Assembly: GCF_000344175.1 (NCBI RefSeq)
Contig: NZ_ALWW01000021.1
Coordinates: 1 to 45,402, forward strand
From: Listeria fleischmannii subsp. fleischmannii LU2006-1
GTDB taxonomy: Bacteria; Bacillota; Bacilli; Lactobacillales; Listeriaceae
DNA: 45,402 nucleotides
Direction of reading: 5' to 3'
In this document: in pieces, positions 30,965 to 42,535 of the stretch
Position numbering within the stretch: the first letter of the stretch is position 1
Layout: the number at the start of each line of letters is the position of its first letter
Translations under genes and position numbers: made by a program
Notes under the pieces: model-generated
What the model was told of the DNA's origin: nothing
Database searches by the model: none
The model's input: only the letters and a program-made list of their open reading frames with translations

Positions 30965-33593
30965 TTATTTCGCATCATACCATGTATTTCCAAACGCAGT
31001 ATCCACTTTAAGCGGAACATCTAGTTCTGCTGCATTTTCCATCACATCCGGAACGATTTTCTCCAAACGCTCAATTTCATGTTCCGGAGCTTCAAAAATG
31101 AGTTCATCATGCACTTGGAGCAGTAAGCGCGCTTCTAATTTTTCTTTTTCTAAACGTTCTTGCATTAAAATCATTGCTTTTTTTATAATATCCGCCGCAC
31201 TTCCTTGAATTGGCGTATTCATCGCAGTCCGCTCAGCAAAGCTACGGACATTGAAGTTACGACTTGTAATTTCCGGGATATAACGTCTTCGGTGTAGAAT
31301 CGTTTCCACATAGCCCTTTTCTTTCGCAAAACGAACAATCGAATGCATATATTCTTGCACTTCTGGATAACTCTCGAAGTAACGATCAATAAAATCTTTT
31401 GCTTCTTTCCGCGTTATTCCTAAGTTTTGAGATAAACCATAATCACTAATGCCATACACAATACCAAAGTTTACCGCTTTCGCCTGTCTACGCATAAGCG
31501 AATCCACTTCACCCTCACTTACATGAAAAACATCCATCGCGGTTTTCGTATGAATATCATAATCATGTTGAAACGCATAAATAAGATTCTCATCATGCGA
31601 AATATGTGCTAAAACACGTAATTCCACCTGCGAATAATCGGCTGAAAATATTTTCCACCCTTCCTCACTTGGCACAAACGCCTGGCGAATTTTCCGCCCT
31701 TCCTCTAGCCTAATCGGAATATTTTGCAGATTCGGATCCACTGAACTTAAACGACCTGTTTGGGCTAAAGTCTGGTTAAAACGTGTGTGCACTTTATGGG
31801 TTTCTTTATCGGTCACTTTTAGAAGCCCCTCAATATAGGTGGACTGAATTTTCCCAAGTTGGCGGTACACTAAAATTTCATTAATAATGTCATGTTGCCC
31901 TGATAAAGCTTCTAACACATCGGCAGCAGTCGAATAACCCGTTTTTGTTTTCTTAATGACAGGTAAATTTAGCTTTTCAAATAAAACCACTCCAAGCTGC
32001 TTCGGTGAATTAATATTAAATTCATAACCAGCAAGCGCGTGAATCGATTTTTCAAGCGTCGCAATTCGTTCAGCAAGCTCACTTTTCATTTCAAGCAAGC
32101 GATTCGTATCCACACGAACACCTTGCATCTCCATATCCGCCAGTACAATCGAAAGTGGCAATTCAAGCTCATTCATAAGTTCCAATTGTTCATTACTTTC
32201 GAGCTCTCGCGTTAACGGGTTTTCAAGTTCAAAAGTCGCAACGGCTTTATATGCCAAGTGTTTTGCCACCACGTCTTCATCTGGAATAGAGCGTTTAGCG
32301 CCCTTCCCATAAACCGCCTCATCCGTTTGAACACGAGTGTAGTCATGACGCGTTACAACACTCGCAAAATCATCAATAGTTTCAGATGGATTAAGTAAAT
32401 AAGAGGCTAACATAATATCAAAAGTAAGCCCTTCTGATAGGATGCCTAGGCGACTTGCGGCAACTTTTGTTTTTTTGGCATCATAAACAATTTTTTTTAT
32501 ATTTTTCATCAGAAAGCCAGTTTTTAAAGGTTTCACTTGATTTTGCGGTCTCTTCGTTAAAGAAAAATGTTCCTTTCGAAGAATGAACTGCAAAACCAAC
32601 AAATCCAGCTGTATGATAGTTTTCATTTTCTAATTCGATATAAATCGCCGTTTTATCAGCATAATGGTCCTCTGTAAAGGATGTAATCGTCTCAATTTCA
32701 ACTTCTTCAAGTTCCACTTGGACATTTTCTTCTGTATCCAAGTTTTTTAATATCGATTTAAAATCCATTTCTTTCAAAAATGGAACTACTTTTTCCGTTT
32801 GAAAGCCCGCATATTTTGTATCCGCGAGCGAAGTTTCAATTGGGGAATCAGTATTAATGGTAGCTAGTTCCTTACTTAAAATCGCCATTTCCTTGTTATC
32901 TATGACTTTTTCTTTTAATTTTTTACCCGAAATTTCATCCGCATGGTCTAAAACGCTTTCGACTGTACCACCATATTCATGAAGTAATTTTAAAGCCGTT
33001 TTTTCACCCACACCTGGAATTCCTGGAATATTATCCGAAGAATCCCCCATTAAGCCCTTCATATCAACAATTTGTGCTGGCGTAAGGCCATATTTTTCTT
33101 GTAACGTATCCGGTGTATTTTTTTCCATCTCCGTAATGCCTTTTTTCGTAATATAAACCGTAATTTTATCGCTTGCTAGTTGCGTTAAATCTCGGTCACC
33201 AGTAATAATAATGGTTTCCATATCTTCACGTTCCGCTTTTTTCGCAAGCGTCCCAATAATATCATCTGCTTCATAATTTGAAAGTTCATATTGCGGAATG
33301 TCATACACATTTAAAAGCTCGCGAATAAATGGAAACTGCTCCGAAAGTTCACTAGGCGTTTTTTGTCGCCCGCCTTTATATTCCGTAAATGTTTTATGGC
33401 GAAAAGTTGTTTTTCCTGCATCAAATGCAACCAATAAATGATCAGGTTTTTCATTTTCAATCACATTGTTTATCATCATGGCAAAACCATAAATAGCGTT
33501 TGTAAAAATACCCTTCTCATTTGTCAGTAAAGGGAGCGCATAAAAAGCGCGATATGCAATACTATTCCCGTCGATTAATACTAATTTACTCAC
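30965..33593 (-). CDS. polA: DNA polymerase I, frameshifted
   Basis: Gap-filling and repair polymerase. The N-terminal 5' nuclease domain (1-290) has LVLIDGNSIAYRAFYALP, YEADDIIGTLA, TGDRDLTQL and the helix-hairpin-helix GVGEKTALKLL. The middle 3'-5' exonuclease-like domain lacks an obvious DxE motif, as in Bacillus PolA. The polymerase domain has IFSADYSQVELRVLAHIS, RRQAKAVNFGIVYGISDYGL and the QVHDELIFEAP motif C. An eight-T run at 32491-32498 needs seven to join SDEKYKK to IVYDAKKTKV; repaired length is 875 residues. First gene of the repair/replication operon. Confidence 0.95.
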
Positions 33594-33654
33594 AGGAAAA
33601 CCTCCTCGTTTTCAAGTTCTCACTTATGCCTATTTTACCATAAATGGGGGCTAA

Positions 33655-33683
33655 AAGAAAAAGCTGGAGAACTTCCCCAGCTT
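33655..33683 (-). terminator. Terminator after icd
   Basis: AAGCTGG (33661-33667) pairs with CCAGCTT (33677-33683), extended by inner GA/TC pairs. On the minus strand it is followed by a T-run. It separates citZ-icd from polA. Confidence 0.8.
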
Positions 33684-33737
33684 TTCCGAATGTTTTTCTA
33701 TCGAATTTAAATTACAACCCAGTAAAACTTAACTTTT

Positions 33738-35002
33738 TTACATATTCTTAATCAATTCATCCGCAAATTCCGAACATTTAACTTCAGTAGCCCCGTCCAT
33801 TAAACGAGCGAAGTCATATGTCACCGTTTTGCTTGCAATGGTTTTCTCCATAGCTTCTGTCACTTTTTTAGCAGCCTCTCCAAAGCCTATATGATCTAAA
33901 AGAAGTGTAACCCGATAAAATGACAGAAGAAGGATTTACTTTATCTAAATTCGCATATTTAGGAGCTGTTCCGTGTGTAGCTTCAAAGATGGCATGCCCT
34001 GTATCATAATTAATATTGGCTCCAGGAGCAATCCCAATTCCGCCAACTTGTGCAGCAAGCGCATCGGAAATGTAGTCTCCATTCAAATTCATGGTAGCCA
34101 CAACATCAAACTCCGCAGGACGCGTTAAAATTTGTTGTAAGAAAATATCCGCAATCGAATCTTTGATAAGAATTTTTCCGGCTTCAAGTGCTTCTTTTTG
34201 TACTTTATCAGCTTCAGAAGCACCGTGTTCTTCTTTAATACGATCATATTGATTCCATGTGAATACTTGATCTTTAAACTCACGCTCAGCTAGCTCATAT
34301 CCCCAAGTTTTAAAGGCACCCTCAGTAAATTTCATAATATTTCCTTTATGAACAAGCGTTACAGACTTCCGTTTTTCGCTAATCGCATATTGAATCGCCG
34401 CCCGTACTAAGCGTTCTGTTCCCTCTTTAGAAATGGGTTTTACACCAATACCAGATGTCTCAGGAAAACGAATTTTATTCACGCCAAATTCCGTTTTTAA
34501 AAAAAGAAATAAGTTTTTCCGCTTCTTGACTACCTTCTTTAAATTCAATACCAGCATAAATATCTTCTGTATTTTCACGAAAAATAACCATATCCGTATC
34601 TTCCGGGCGTTTTACTGGCGAAGGCACACCATTAAAGTAGCGAACTGGACGGAGGCAAACATATAAATCAAGTTCTTGACGAAGTGCCACGTTTAGTGAG
34701 CGAATCCCGCCACCAATCGGCGTTGTAAGAGGCCCTTTAATGGCGATAGTATATTCACGAATTGTTTCAAGTGTTTCTTTTGGTAGCCACTCACCAGTTT
34801 GATTGTAGGCTTTTTCACCGGCGAGGACTTCCAGCCATTCGATTTTACGACTGCCTCCGTAAGCTTTTTCAACAGCAGCATCTAAAACGCGTTTTGATGC
34901 ACGCCAAATATCTGGTCCTGTACCGTCTCCTTCGATAAACGGGATAATAGGTTCATTTGGTGTATGTAGCACACCGTTTTCTACTGTAATTTTTTCAGCC
35001 AT
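33738..35002 (-). CDS. icd: Isocitrate dehydrogenase (NADP), two frameshifts
   Basis: Converts isocitrate to 2-oxoglutarate, in the truncated oxidative branch that Listeria uses for glutamate. Motifs are [58 protein letters not shown] and [20 protein letters not shown]. Breaks: a seven-A run at 34499-34505 needs six (joins KLISF to [17 protein letters not shown]), and one extra A is probable at 33909-33910 (restores [19 protein letters not shown]). The repaired protein ends at 33738 with 420 residues. ATG 35002 has AAGGAGG eight bases upstream. It follows citZ by 13 bp. Confidence 0.93.
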
Positions 35003-35015
35003 AGATGTTTCCTCC

Positions 35016-36140
35016 TTAAATTCTTTTTTCAATAGGTTGATATTCACGTGATTCCGGTCCTACGTAGATAGCGCGTGGACGAATGAGACGATTATCACGG
35101 TATTGTTCAAAAATGTGCGCAAGCCATCCTGAAACACGACTAACGGAAAAGACAAGTGTAAATAAATCAACGTCAATGCCTAAAGCATGGTAGACAGATG
35201 CTGAATAAAAATCAACATTCGGACGTAAATGTTTTAAATCCCAAACAGCTTCTTCTACTTGGCAAGATAAGGTATACCATTTTTCTTCATCTTTTTCTTT
35301 TGTTAAACGTTCAGACATTTCTTTTAAATGCTTCGCCCGTGGATCGCCGCCACGGTAAACTCGGTGGCCAAAGCCATAATTTTTTGTTTTTGATCAATTT
35401 TATATTGGATATAGTCCCGTACATTACTCGAAGCATCATCAATTTCAACAAGCATATCAAAAACGCGTTCATTTGCTCCGCCGTGAAGTGGCCCTTTTAA
35501 AGCTCCAATTGCCGCTGTAACACCAGAATATACATCTGAAAGAGTGGCGACACAGACTCGTGCTGTAAAGGTAGAGGCATTAAACTCGTGGTCAGCATGT
35601 AAAACAAGCGCTTTATTCATAGCTTCAACCGAAAGTGGATCGGCTTCTTCTCCTGTTATCATATAAAGAAAATTGGCCGCAACACTGAGACCTTGTTTTG
35701 GGGGAATTGGATCTAGTCCACGTCTGATTCTAGAAAAGGCCGCCACAATCGTCGGCATTTTCGCTTGAAGACGAAGGCCTTTTTTTATAAATTGATTCCC
35801 CGTCATCTAGTTCTGACTCTGTATCAAACACGCCTAACATGGAGACGGTTGTTCTAAGTACACTCATCGGATGCAACTTTTGATGGTTTTGCATACGCAA
35901 GCTCGTAATAATCGTTTCAGAAACAGCCATATGTTCGCTGATTTCATCTTTAAATTTAATAAGCTCTTGTTTATTCGGTAACCTTAGATGCCAAAGCAAA
36001 TACACAACCTCTTCAAAACTAACATTATTCGTCACTAAATCATCAATGGAATAACCCACATATTTTAATGTATCGTCAATGATAGAACTGATGGATGTTT
36101 CCGCTACATAAACATTTTCTAACCCCTTTGAAACCGTCAT
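35016..36140 (-). CDS. citZ: Citrate synthase, two frameshifts
   Basis: Condenses acetyl-CoA and oxaloacetate. Pieces in different frames give [18 protein letters not shown] at the N-terminus, [31 protein letters not shown] (catalytic His) and, after repair, [18 protein letters not shown]. Breaks: a seven-T run at 35780-35786 needs six ([19 protein letters not shown]), and a CC pair at 35374-35375 needs CCC (QKIMGFGHRVY). The second is not an A/T run. Repaired length is about 374 residues. GGAGGAG precedes the ATG, and icd follows. Confidence 0.93.
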
Positions 36141-36179
36141 AATACTCCTCCTTCATGCTCGTATAAGCACGTTACAAAG

Positions 36180-36644
36180 TTATTTTGTAAAAAAAGTCAC
36201 GAGCTGCATAGCCATATACGCTATACCTGCTGCGATAACCGGACCGGCCGCAATACCTCGAAACAAAACTACAGCTAAAATCGTCCCAAAAACGAGTGAA
36301 ACCGTAATTTGCGGGTCAGCCGCCATATAACTAACCCCTTTTCTGGATAAAATGGAAACTAAGATACCCGCCGAAAGACCAATCCAACCAGCTGGGGACT
36401 TAAACGATTCAATCAAGTCTTTAAAGCCAATTTGTCCCGTGGCAATCGGAATCAAGATGGCAATCGTTATAATCGTAACCCCCCAATTGATCCCCTTCGC
36501 CTGAACAATTTCCATTAATTTCGTATTCCCAGCAAAAAGCTTTAGTAAAATGACAACGGCAACCCCAATAATGAGTGAATTATTTTTTGCGATAATCCCA
36601 AGTAATAAAAATAGAAGTAAAAATAACATACTCTCTGTAAACAT
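36180..36644 (-). CDS. DUF441 family membrane protein
   Basis: Small hydrophobic protein of 154 residues with four to five membrane spans and no catalytic motif that I recognise. It resembles the DUF441/YeaL-YtwI family, which is found next to citZ in Bacillus and Listeria; function unknown. I start it at ATG 36644 (MFTESMLFLLLF), preceded by AAAGGGTG. The longer reading to 36677 adds a hydrophilic stretch without a ribosome site. It lies upstream of citZ with a 39-bp gap and may share its transcript. Confidence 0.85.
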   Translation of the reverse strand: MFTESMLFLLLFLLLGIIAKNNSLIIGVAVVILLKLFAGNTKLMEIVQAKGINWGVTIITIAILIPIATGQIGFKDLIESFKSPAGWIGLSAGILVSILSRKGVSYMAADPQITVSLVFGTILAVVLFRGIAAGPVIAAGIAYMAMQLVTFFTK

Positions 36645-36691
36645 GTTTGACACCCTTTGCCTCTCCCTGCAAATCATGCAAGATAGAAAAT

Positions 36692-36724
36692 ATTATAGCA
36701 TAAAATGTGTAAATAGCATAAAAT
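36692..36724 (-). promoter_or_regulatory. Extended -10 promoter covered by a 12-bp tandem repeat
   Basis: On the minus strand, TGCTATAAT is an extended -10 element (TATAAT at 36692-36697). ATAGCATAAAAT occurs on the plus strand at 36695-36706 and again at 36713-36724, an 18-bp period. The first copy overlaps the -10 box. It could be an operator for the DUF441-citZ-icd unit. Confidence 0.4.
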
Positions 36725-36775
36725 AAACCTATCTTATTTCAAAAATAGTATAAGAAAATGCTATTAAACTTTTTT

Positions 36776-36803
36776 TCAAAAGAAGCGAGCTCATTTAGCC
36801 CGC
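36776..36803 (-). terminator. Terminator after fxsA
   Basis: GCGAGCT (36785-36791) pairs with AGCCCGC (36797-36803) with one G-T pair. On the minus strand it runs into TTCTTTT. Confidence 0.65.
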
Positions 36804-36807
36804 CTCC

Positions 36808-37182
36808 TTACATATCAAAATAGTAATCTGTTTTATGTGTTTTATTTGCCAACCATTTCGTAAGTCTTGGTTTTAAAAGGTTGCGTATGAACGGCACAAA
36901 AAGAAGTAAGCCAACAAGTGTCGTCAAAACGCCAGGTATGGTGAGTAACAAAGCTGAAATAAAAAAGCAGATTGTATCTAATAAATAAGGGGCTACTGTG
37001 CGGCCATCTCTAATATTCCGAAAAATATTACGCCCTACCTTTTTAAACATATACACACCAAGCGCTGTAGAGGCAATTTGAATTAGCAGGAGTGGCCAAA
37101 AGCCCACTACCTTAAACAGCCATATATAAATGAGCAACTCCACAAAACCATAAAGTATCCAGTAAATAAATAAATTTTTCAA
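36808..37182 (-). CDS. fxsA: FxsA family membrane protein
   Basis: 124-residue membrane protein of the FxsA family. E. coli FxsA relieves exclusion of phage T7 by the F plasmid; the normal role is unclear. It has an N-terminal span (FIYWILYGFVELLIYIWLF), a second pair of spans (PLLLIQIASTALGVYMF and ICFFISALLLTIPGVLTTLVGLLLFVPF) and the RNIRDGRTVAPYLLD loop. TTG start at 37182 with GGAG upstream. Confidence 0.88.
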   Translation of the reverse strand: MKNLFIYWILYGFVELLIYIWLFKVVGFWPLLLIQIASTALGVYMFKKVGRNIFRNIRDGRTVAPYLLDTICFFISALLLTIPGVLTTLVGLLLFVPFIRNLLKPRLTKWLANKTHKTDYYFDM

Positions 37183-37215
37183 ATCATCAACTCCAACTTA
37201 AACTGCCTTGCTACT

Positions 37216-37221
37216 ATTATA
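37216..37221 (-). promoter_or_regulatory. Putative fxsA promoter -10 box
   Basis: A perfect TATAAT on the minus strand, with TTTGAA about 16 bases upstream, lies between the pyk terminator and fxsA. Confidence 0.4.
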
Positions 37222-37253
37222 ACGCATTTTACTGTGATTCAAAAACGTAAAGC

Positions 37254-37291
37254 AAAAAAGGGGTTAGGACAAATTTGTCCTAACCCCTTTT
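37254..37291 (-). terminator. Terminator after pyk (36-bp perfect palindrome)
   Basis: Positions 37256-37291 are a perfect palindrome of two 18-base arms (AAAAGGGGTTAGGACAAA and its complement). A-runs and T-runs at the ends allow termination in both directions. Confidence 0.85.
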
Positions 37292-37303
37292 ACGAATTTA
37301 ATT

Positions 37304-39061
37304 TTAATGTGTAGCTGTTTTACCGTTATACACATTTCCTTGACGTGCATCCACTGTAATGGTTTCGCCATCATTGATTAAGCTTGTTGCGTCTTTAGCA
37401 CCAACGACAACTGGAATTCCTAAGTTAATACCAACAACAGCAGCATGGCTAGTTAATCCGCCTTCTTCAACGATAACCGCAGCACTCTTTTCAAATGCAG
37501 ACATCATGTCTTTATCTGTTGTTTTTACAACCAAGATTCCACCTTCTTCAGCTTTAGCTAAAGCTTCTTCATTGGTTTTCGCTACAATCGCTTTTCCACT
37601 TACAGAATTTCTTCCGATTCCGTGGCCTTTTACAACTTTTTCACCGATTAATTGGATCTTCATTAAGTTTGTTGTACCACTTTCCGTTACAGGTACACCA
37701 GCTGTAATGATAATCAAATCACCTTGTTGCGCTAGACCAGAAGCAACGGATTCTTTAACTGCTAAATCAAACATATCATCTGTATTTTTAACGGGTTCAG
37801 CTAAGCGTGCATAAACACCCCAAGAAAGAGCAAGTGCACGACAAACATGTTCATTAAAAGTAACGGCTAAAATGTGAGATTTAGGACGATATTTCGAAAT
37901 CATACGCGCTGTATGACCACTTTGCGTTGCAGCCACGATAGTTTGTACATCTAAATTACGTGCAGTATGGCCAACAGCTTGTCCAATCGCTTCTGTCATG
38001 TCTGTATTCGCATGCATTTTAAGCGCAAATTTATCTTGTGCAACAAGAGCTTCCTCTGTACGAAGCGCAATTTTCGCCATCATTTGTACAGCTTCAACGG
38101 GATAATCCCCAGCTGCTGTTTCACCTGAAAGCATGATAGCATCTGTGCCATCAAAGATTGCATTCGCTACGTCAGATGCTTCTGCACGTGTTGGGCGCGG
38201 ATTACGTTGCATAGAATCAAGCATTTGTGTAGCTGTTACAACTGGTTTACCTAATTTATTACATTTACGGATTAATTCTTTTTGTACAATTGGCACTTCC
38301 TCAGCCGGAATTTCAACACCAAGGTCACCACGTGCAACCATTAAACCTTGAGAAACTTGAAGGATTTCGTCGATATTGTCGACACCTTCTTGGTTTTCAA
38401 TTTTAGGAATGATTTGAACATGTGTTGCGTTATTTTCTTCTAAAATTTTAGTGATTTCTAAAACGTCAGAAGCACGACGAACGAAAGAAGCGGCGATAAA
38501 ATCAATACCTTGCTCTAAACCGAAACGGATGTCGTTCGCATCTTTTTCTGTAATACCAGGCAGGTTGATGGAAACGTTAGGAACGTTAACCCCTTTTTTA
38601 TTTTTTAAAACTCCTGGGTTTAAAACTTTAGTAACTAATTCGCGGTTACTAGCGTCTTTTTCTGTTACTTCTAAGCCAATTAAGCCGTCATCTAAAAGGA
38701 TGCTTGAACCGATTTCCACATCATCAAAAAGTTCACCATAAGTGACAGAGAATTTTTCTTTTGTACCTTCTACAGGTGTCATAGAAATGCGTACAACATC
38801 TCCAGTTGTAAATTCTACTTTTCCTCCGACCATGTCATTTGTACGGATTTCAGGACCTTTTGTATCAAGTAATAAAGCAACTGGTTTGCCAGTTTGTTTC
38901 GCTGCTTGACGAATGTTTTCAATACGTGCTCCGTGCTCTTCGTAGTCACCGTGTGAGAAATTCAAACGTGCGACGTTCATTCCAGACTCGATTAATTTTA
39001 CTAGTGTTTCTACTGATTCACTAGCAGGTCCAATCGTACAAACAATTTTCGTTTTTTTCAT
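37304..39061 (-). CDS. pyk: Pyruvate kinase with C-terminal PEP-utilising-type domain
   Basis: Final glycolytic step: phosphoenolpyruvate plus ADP to pyruvate plus ATP. The core has [30 protein letters not shown] and the active-site stretch [18 protein letters not shown]. The [31 protein letters not shown] and [10 protein letters not shown] motifs follow. The last 110 residues form the extra C-terminal domain of Bacillus-type enzymes, with [23 protein letters not shown], similar to the mobile His domain of PEP synthase. I use ATG 39061 ([13 protein letters not shown], 585 residues) with AGGAGG upstream. Confidence 0.97.
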   Translation of the reverse strand: MKKTKIVCTIGPASESVETLVKLIESGMNVARLNFSHGDYEEHGARIENIRQAAKQTGKPVALLLDTKGPEIRTNDMVGGKVEFTTGDVVRISMTPVEGTKEKFSVTYGELFDDVEIGSSILLDDGLIGLEVTEKDASNRELVTKVLNPGVLKNKKGVNVPNVSINLPGITEKDANDIRFGLEQGIDFIAASFVRRASDVLEITKILEENNATHVQIIPKIENQEGVDNIDEILQVSQGLMVARGDLGVEIPAEEVPIVQKELIRKCNKLGKPVVTATQMLDSMQRNPRPTRAEASDVANAIFDGTDAIMLSGETAAGDYPVEAVQMMAKIALRTEEALVAQDKFALKMHANTDMTEAIGQAVGHTARNLDVQTIVAATQSGHTARMISKYRPKSHILAVTFNEHVCRALALSWGVYARLAEPVKNTDDMFDLAVKESVASGLAQQGDLIIITAGVPVTESGTTNLMKIQLIGEKVVKGHGIGRNSVSGKAIVAKTNEEALAKAEEGGILVVKTTDKDMMSAFEKSAAVIVEEGGLTSHAAVVGINLGIPVVVGAKDATSLINDGETITVDARQGNVYNGKTATH

Positions 39062-39119
39062 TTTCCTATTCCTCCTAGAAACTGCCATTCATACTTTTCA
39101 TTATAAACACATCTCACTC

Positions 39120-39148
39120 ATTTTACCAGTAACAGCCATAGGACACAA
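39120..39148 (-). promoter_or_regulatory. Putative pyk promoter
   Basis: On the minus strand, TTGTGT (39143-39148) is followed after 17 bases by TAAAAT (39120-39125), which is preceded by TGG. It explains pyk expression despite the terminator after pfkA. Confidence 0.5.
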
Positions 39149-39160
39149 GTTGTTTGTGAA

Positions 39161-39203
39161 TTTTTGTGCAAGTTGTTAATTTCCCTAACTTGTTTTTGTG
39201 CAA
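39161..39203 (-). repeat. 11-bp direct repeat upstream of the pyk promoter
   Basis: TTTTTGTGCAA (plus strand) occurs at 39161-39171 and at 39193-39203, start to start 32 bp (about three helical turns). Both lie upstream of the -35 box, where an activator would bind. AACTTG/CAAGTT pairs lie next to them. Confidence 0.6.
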
Positions 39204-39247
39204 CCTGACAGATGTGTTTTCATTCATTGTTTTCATAAACACTCACG

Positions 39248-39278
39248 AAAAAGGCCACCAAAGTTCGTTCCGGTGACC
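39248..39278 (-). terminator. Terminator after pfkA
   Basis: GGCCACC (39253-39259) pairs with GGTGACC (39272-39278) with one G-T pair. On the minus strand five T follow. Confidence 0.75.
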
Positions 39279-39287
39279 GAATTTCCA

Positions 39288-40250
<963 letters not shown>

Positions 40251-40460
40251 TTACTACCACCTCAGAAAATGATATTTTTCCATCACACGCTCCTATTTTA
40301 CATGAAAAAAGTATAAATGAAAAGCATGAGTACAGAATTTTTACAAGCCATATACCTTCTTCATTCAATAAAAACATATTGGTCATAGTTATAAAGTTTT
40401 TATTTTCAACAAAAAACAAAAATTGGTATAGATAACTAAATCATGTTATTTATCTCACAA

Positions 40461-40489
40461 TAAAAAGACACGCAAAAAGTGCGTGTCTT
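40461..40489 (-). terminator. Terminator after accA
   Basis: AAGACACGCA (40465-40474) is the perfect complement of 40480-40489. On the minus strand a T-run follows. It separates accDA from pfkA. Confidence 0.88.
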
Positions 40490-40515
40490 AGATTTGTTCA
40501 AAACTACCTATTTTT

Positions 40516-41445
40516 TTAAATTTTCGTATAGCGCTGTTCAATAAGTTGTTCTTTTGTAAAAGAAGTTAACGTACGAATGGATTTCGCTAGTGTTTCATCG
40601 ATTAATCGTGCTTGTTCTTGTACATTTTGATGTGCTCCGCCAAGCACTTCGGGAATAATACCATCTGTTATCTCTAAATCAAATAGGTCATTTGCTGTAA
40701 TGCGCATGGATTCAGCTGCTTTTTTAGCCATACCAGCATCTTTCCACAAAATAGCAGCAGCACCTTCTGGAGAGATAACAGAAAAGACCGCATTTTCAAG
40801 CATGAAAATTTGGTTCCCTAAGCCAAGTGCAAGGGCACCGCCACTTCCACCTTCGCCAATAACAATTGAAATAATTGGAACTTCAAAATCGCTCATTTCA
40901 TATAAATTTCTGGCGATAGCTTCACTTTGACCGCGCTCCTCAGCCGCTCGTCCTGGATAGGCTCCTTTAGTATCGATAAAACAGATAATCGGACGACCGA
41001 ATTTATTCGCCTGCTTCATCAAACGAAGTGATTTTCTAAAGCCTTCGGGATGAGGCATACCGAAGTTTCGATACAAATTATCTTTTGTATCTTTACCTCG
41101 CTGGTGGCCAATAACTGTAACCGGCATACCGTGATATGTCGCAATGCCTCCAATAATAGCAGGATCGTCACCAAAATAACGGTCACCATGTAACTCAAAA
41201 AAGTCCTCAAATAAAAGCTGAATATAGTCAAATGTCGTAGGCCTTTCCGGATGCCTTGCCACTTGAAACTTATCCCATGCAGACATGTTGCTATAAATAT
41301 CATCTTCAAGTTTTCTCAAACGATGTTCAAGTTTTTCAATTTCTTTTGAAAGGTCCACATCTGATTTTTCGTTATACTCTTTTAAATCAGCAATTTTTGT
41401 CCGTAATTCAAGAACCGGTTTTTCAAAATCCATTTCATTCGCCAT
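40516..41445 (-). CDS. accA: Acetyl-CoA carboxylase carboxyltransferase subunit alpha
   Basis: With AccD, transfers CO2 from carboxybiotin to acetyl-CoA, giving malonyl-CoA. The 309 residues begin [21 protein letters not shown], with crotonase-fold stretches [26 protein letters not shown] and [41 protein letters not shown]. The start at 41445 overlaps the accD stop by 11 bp and has AGGAGGCGGG upstream. The longer reading to 41466 begins inside accD. Confidence 0.97.
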   Translation of the reverse strand: MANEMDFEKPVLELRTKIADLKEYNEKSDVDLSKEIEKLEHRLRKLEDDIYSNMSAWDKFQVARHPERPTTFDYIQLLFEDFFELHGDRYFGDDPAIIGGIATYHGMPVTVIGHQRGKDTKDNLYRNFGMPHPEGFRKSLRLMKQANKFGRPIICFIDTKGAYPGRAAEERGQSEAIARNLYEMSDFEVPIISIVIGEGGSGGALALGLGNQIFMLENAVFSVISPEGAAAILWKDAGMAKKAAESMRITANDLFDLEITDGIIPEVLGGAHQNVQEQARLIDETLAKSIRTLTSFTKEQLIEQRYTKI

Positions 41446-42319
41446 TTGATTCGCCCGCCTCCTCATCTGGTTTTTGGTGAATTTCTAGTAAGAAGCGCAA
41501 TTTATCTTTTAAGTCAAGGCGCGAAATAACAGCATCTAGTTGTCCATGTTTTAACAAAAACTCAGCTGTTTGAAAGTCTTCTGGTAATTCCTCGCGAACC
41601 GTTTGTTCAATAACGCGTCGACCAGCAAAACCAATTAATGCACCTGGTTCAGCAAAATTAAAATCTCCAAGTGAAGCAAAACTTGCTGAAACTCCGCCTG
41701 TAGTAGGGTGAGTCATCACTGTGATGACAAGACCTTGATGATTGCTAAAGCGTTTAAATGCCGCAGAAGTTTTCGCCATTTGCATAAGAGATAGCATGCC
41801 TTCTTGCATCCTCGCTCCTCCAGATGCTGTAAAAATAACAAATGGAACTTTAGCACGATCTGCCTCTTCAACAGCAAGAAGAATTTTTTCGCCGACAACA
41901 GACCCCATGCTCGCCATGCGAAAGCGTGAATCCATGGCCGCGACAACTAGAGGATGACCATCAATTTGTGCATGACCAGTTAAAATGGCTTCATTTAAAC
42001 CAGTTTTTTCTTTATCTTTCTCAATTTTTTCCATGTAATTTTCAAACCCTAATGGATTCGCTGTTGTTAGCTCTTGATTTAGCTCGCTGAAAGAATTTTC
42101 ATCCACCAGCATATTAATTCTTTTTCTGGCCCCGATAGGATGGTGAAAACCGCAATGACTGCACACCATCAAATTTTTCTCGAGTTCTTTGGTGTACATG
42201 ATTTTTTTGCATTTTGGACATTTGGTCATGATTCCCTCTGGAACATCATGTTTTGCTCCCTCAGTAGGAATGGCCGCATATTTTTTCTTCTTTGGCTTCG
42301 TAAATAAATCTCCTAACAA
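41435..42319 (-). CDS. accD: Acetyl-CoA carboxylase carboxyltransferase subunit beta
   Basis: Partner of AccA. The N-terminal zinc ribbon is [27 protein letters not shown] near residues 34-60. The carboxyltransferase fold shows [22 protein letters not shown] and [19 protein letters not shown] with [15 protein letters not shown]. The TTG start at 42319 follows GGGGAGGT by about seven bases. 294 residues, co-transcribed with accA. Confidence 0.97.
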   Translation of the reverse strand: MLGDLFTKPKKKKYAAIPTEGAKHDVPEGIMTKCPKCKKIMYTKELEKNLMVCSHCGFHHPIGARKRINMLVDENSFSELNQELTTANPLGFENYMEKIEKDKEKTGLNEAILTGHAQIDGHPLVVAAMDSRFRMASMGSVVGEKILLAVEEADRAKVPFVIFTASGGARMQEGMLSLMQMAKTSAAFKRFSNHQGLVITVMTHPTTGGVSASFASLGDFNFAEPGALIGFAGRRVIEQTVREELPEDFQTAEFLLKHGQLDAVISRLDLKDKLRFLLEIHQKPDEEAGESNGE

Positions 42320-42370
42320 AGATGAAACCTCCCCTATCTATGCTTTTTAAGTCATTCATAACAAGTAAAA

Positions 42371-42399
42371 AATATATAAAATAGCAGTTTGGTTATGAA
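42371..42399 (-). promoter_or_regulatory. Putative accDA promoter inside an inverted repeat
   Basis: On the minus strand, TTCATA (42394-42399) is followed after 17 bases by TATATT (42371-42376). TTCATAAC (42355-42362) and its complement GTTATGAA (42392-42399) bracket the promoter with 29 bases between, a possible operator. Confidence 0.45.
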
Positions 42400-42427
42400 C
42401 TGGAAAAGTATTTCTTTTAAAGAAACA

Positions 42428-42455
42428 ACAGCCTGCTAATGCATTAGCAGACTGT
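42428..42455 (-). terminator. Hairpin after dnaE
   Basis: ACAGCCTGCTAA (42428-42439) pairs with TTAGCAGACTGT (42444-42455), 12 bp with one G-T pair. On the minus strand TTGTTTCTTT follows. It probably ends dnaE. A TATAGT box between dnaE and the hairpin means it could instead attenuate an upstream accDA promoter. Confidence 0.65.
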
Positions 42456-42535
42456 AAGCATCGTTTTCCACTCTAAACTATACCACATTTTAGTAGCTTT
42501 TAGGAAATGAAAAAAATGAAATGAATTGTATTACT

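Noticed and set aside
33868-34578. Separate short isocitrate dehydrogenase
   Set aside because: It is the C-terminal part of icd after a seven-A run; its first 30 residues are out of frame.
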